Source: an uncultured Candidatus Saccharibacteria bacterium (GTDB taxonomy: Bacteria > Patescibacteriota > Saccharimonadia > Saccharimonadales > Saccharimonadaceae). Taken from it: a stretch of DNA of 5,371 nucleotides. Below, one piece after another: positions 5,032-5,371 of the stretch (positions are counted from its first letter, which is position 1; each line of letters starts with the position of its first letter). The position numbers were made by a program, and so were the translations under genes. Location: positions 1 through 5,371 of the forward strand of contig CARBES010000044.1 of NCBI GenBank assembly GCA_948944455.1, read 5' to 3'. Below the pieces are notes generated by a model. The model had not been told where the DNA came from. It did not search any database and saw only the letters and a list, made by a program, of their open reading frames with translations.

Positions 5032-5265
5032 TCAGCAAAGGGGGCGACCGTTATATAATACACCAGTGTTGGACGGATAGACTATGCTGCTAGTGAAGTA
5101 GAAGTTACGGCTAGTATTGCCGGAAACAGTGGTACGTGCCCACCAGGTACCAAGATAGCCTGGGTTTGAGACTTGTTCATCAGTTGGGTTTACATACCCA
5201 CTACGGACAAAAGCCAATGGTAACTGTACTATGGTGGTGGCGCCGGTGGAGGCTAATTTTCTGAT
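5032..5265 (-). pseudogene. C-terminal fragment of a Fib_succ_major-type (FSU paralogous) domain protein
   Basis: On the minus strand the frame is open from an upstream TAA (5266-5268) to TGA (5032-5034), about 77 codons. It reads ...TIVQLPLAFVRSGYVNP, then GYLGTWWARTTVSGNTSRN, then FYFTSSIVYPSN, then NGRPLC. The order LPLAFVRSGY - WWARTT - FYFTSS.VYPS - NG..LC matches the C-terminal part of the Fibrobacter succinogenes paralogous domain (a C-type-lectin-like fold often seen on exported CPR proteins) as I know it. The usual end ...LRCxA(R) is cut short after Cys. No ATG precedes it; the only in-frame candidate is TTG at 5217, with no ribosome binding site, and the N-terminal part of the protein and any signal peptide are absent. 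So it is most likely a decayed or recombined gene end. A donor cassette or a template repeat for diversification is a less likely reading. Confidence 0.6.
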
Positions 5266-5371
5266 TTAAGACTTATTGTCTATAAGGGTTTGGCGGTTTT
5301 AAATTGTCATTATTGGTATGGACATTTTTAGTATAATGAGTTATGATAGTGTCAGTAGTTAGTAATTGAAA
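5266..5371. other. Non-coding end of window, no gene seen
   Basis: No frame of useful length crosses this AT-rich stretch; the ATG and GTG starts near the right edge meet stops within nine codons. TTGTCA (5304-5309) and TATAAT (5332-5337) face right but stand 22 bp apart, too far for a normal promoter. A gene beyond the edge could use the TATAAT box, which cannot be judged here. Confidence 0.5.

Noticed and set aside
1..5371. CRISPR array
   Set aside because: The only tandem repeat is the 15-bp coding array, which has no spacers; no repeat-spacer pattern is seen elsewhere.

Overview
The window looks like a type IV secretion (T4SS) locus followed by an intergenic, remnant-bearing stretch around a tRNA gene. 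The best guess at the organism is a Patescibacteria/CPR bacterium, most likely Candidatus Saccharibacteria (TM7). This rests on remembered family resemblance: short two-helix T4SS pilins with a GD loop, a VirB6/TrbL-like protein with a very large tail, and a fragment of the Fibrobacter-type C-terminal paralogous domain. No search was possible. The standard code fits: TGA is used as a stop and tRNA-Thr carries an encoded CCA.

Layout. Positions 1-3095 (minus strand) are one uninterrupted reading frame of 1031 codons that runs off the left edge. It encodes a signal peptide, a very acidic linker, a polytopic VirB6/TrbL-like membrane core, about 640 residues of hydrophilic tail, and the beginning of a Gly-rich (GGGGN) tandem repeat. 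All apparent plus-strand reading frames inside it are shadows. Positions 3096-3375 are a divergent intergenic region: a near-consensus promoter fires left into the VirB6-like gene, an extended -10 promoter fires right, almost at the first pilin ATG, and a 171-bp imperfect palindrome fills the gap between them. Positions 3376-4098 and 4109-4531 (plus strand) form a two-gene operon: a secreted protein with two T4SS pilin units in tandem, then a single-unit pilin with a strong Shine-Dalgarno site.

Positions 4532-4915 have no intact gene. They hold a second large palindrome (183 bp, outer arms 30 bp with one mismatch), a small hairpin, a plus-strand remnant sharing a 16-bp identical core with the fragment at 5032-5265, and a 19-bp perfect hairpin that probably terminates the tRNA transcript. 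Positions 4916-4991 are tRNA-Thr(CGU), minus strand, with an extended -10 promoter. Positions 5032-5265 (minus) are an 77-codon fragment of a Fib_succ_major-like domain with no upstream part. Positions 5266-5371 hold only a weak -10-like box and no gene that I can support.

How they fit together (inference): the VirB6-like protein would form the inner-membrane platform of a T4SS or pilus machine, and the two pilins would be its extruded subunits. They are divergently transcribed, so the palindrome between them is a candidate shared control element. Both gene sets carry the same plus-strand G excess at synonymous sites (C-ending codons in the minus gene, G-ending in the plus genes), which fits a replication-strand skew with the plus strand as leading strand.
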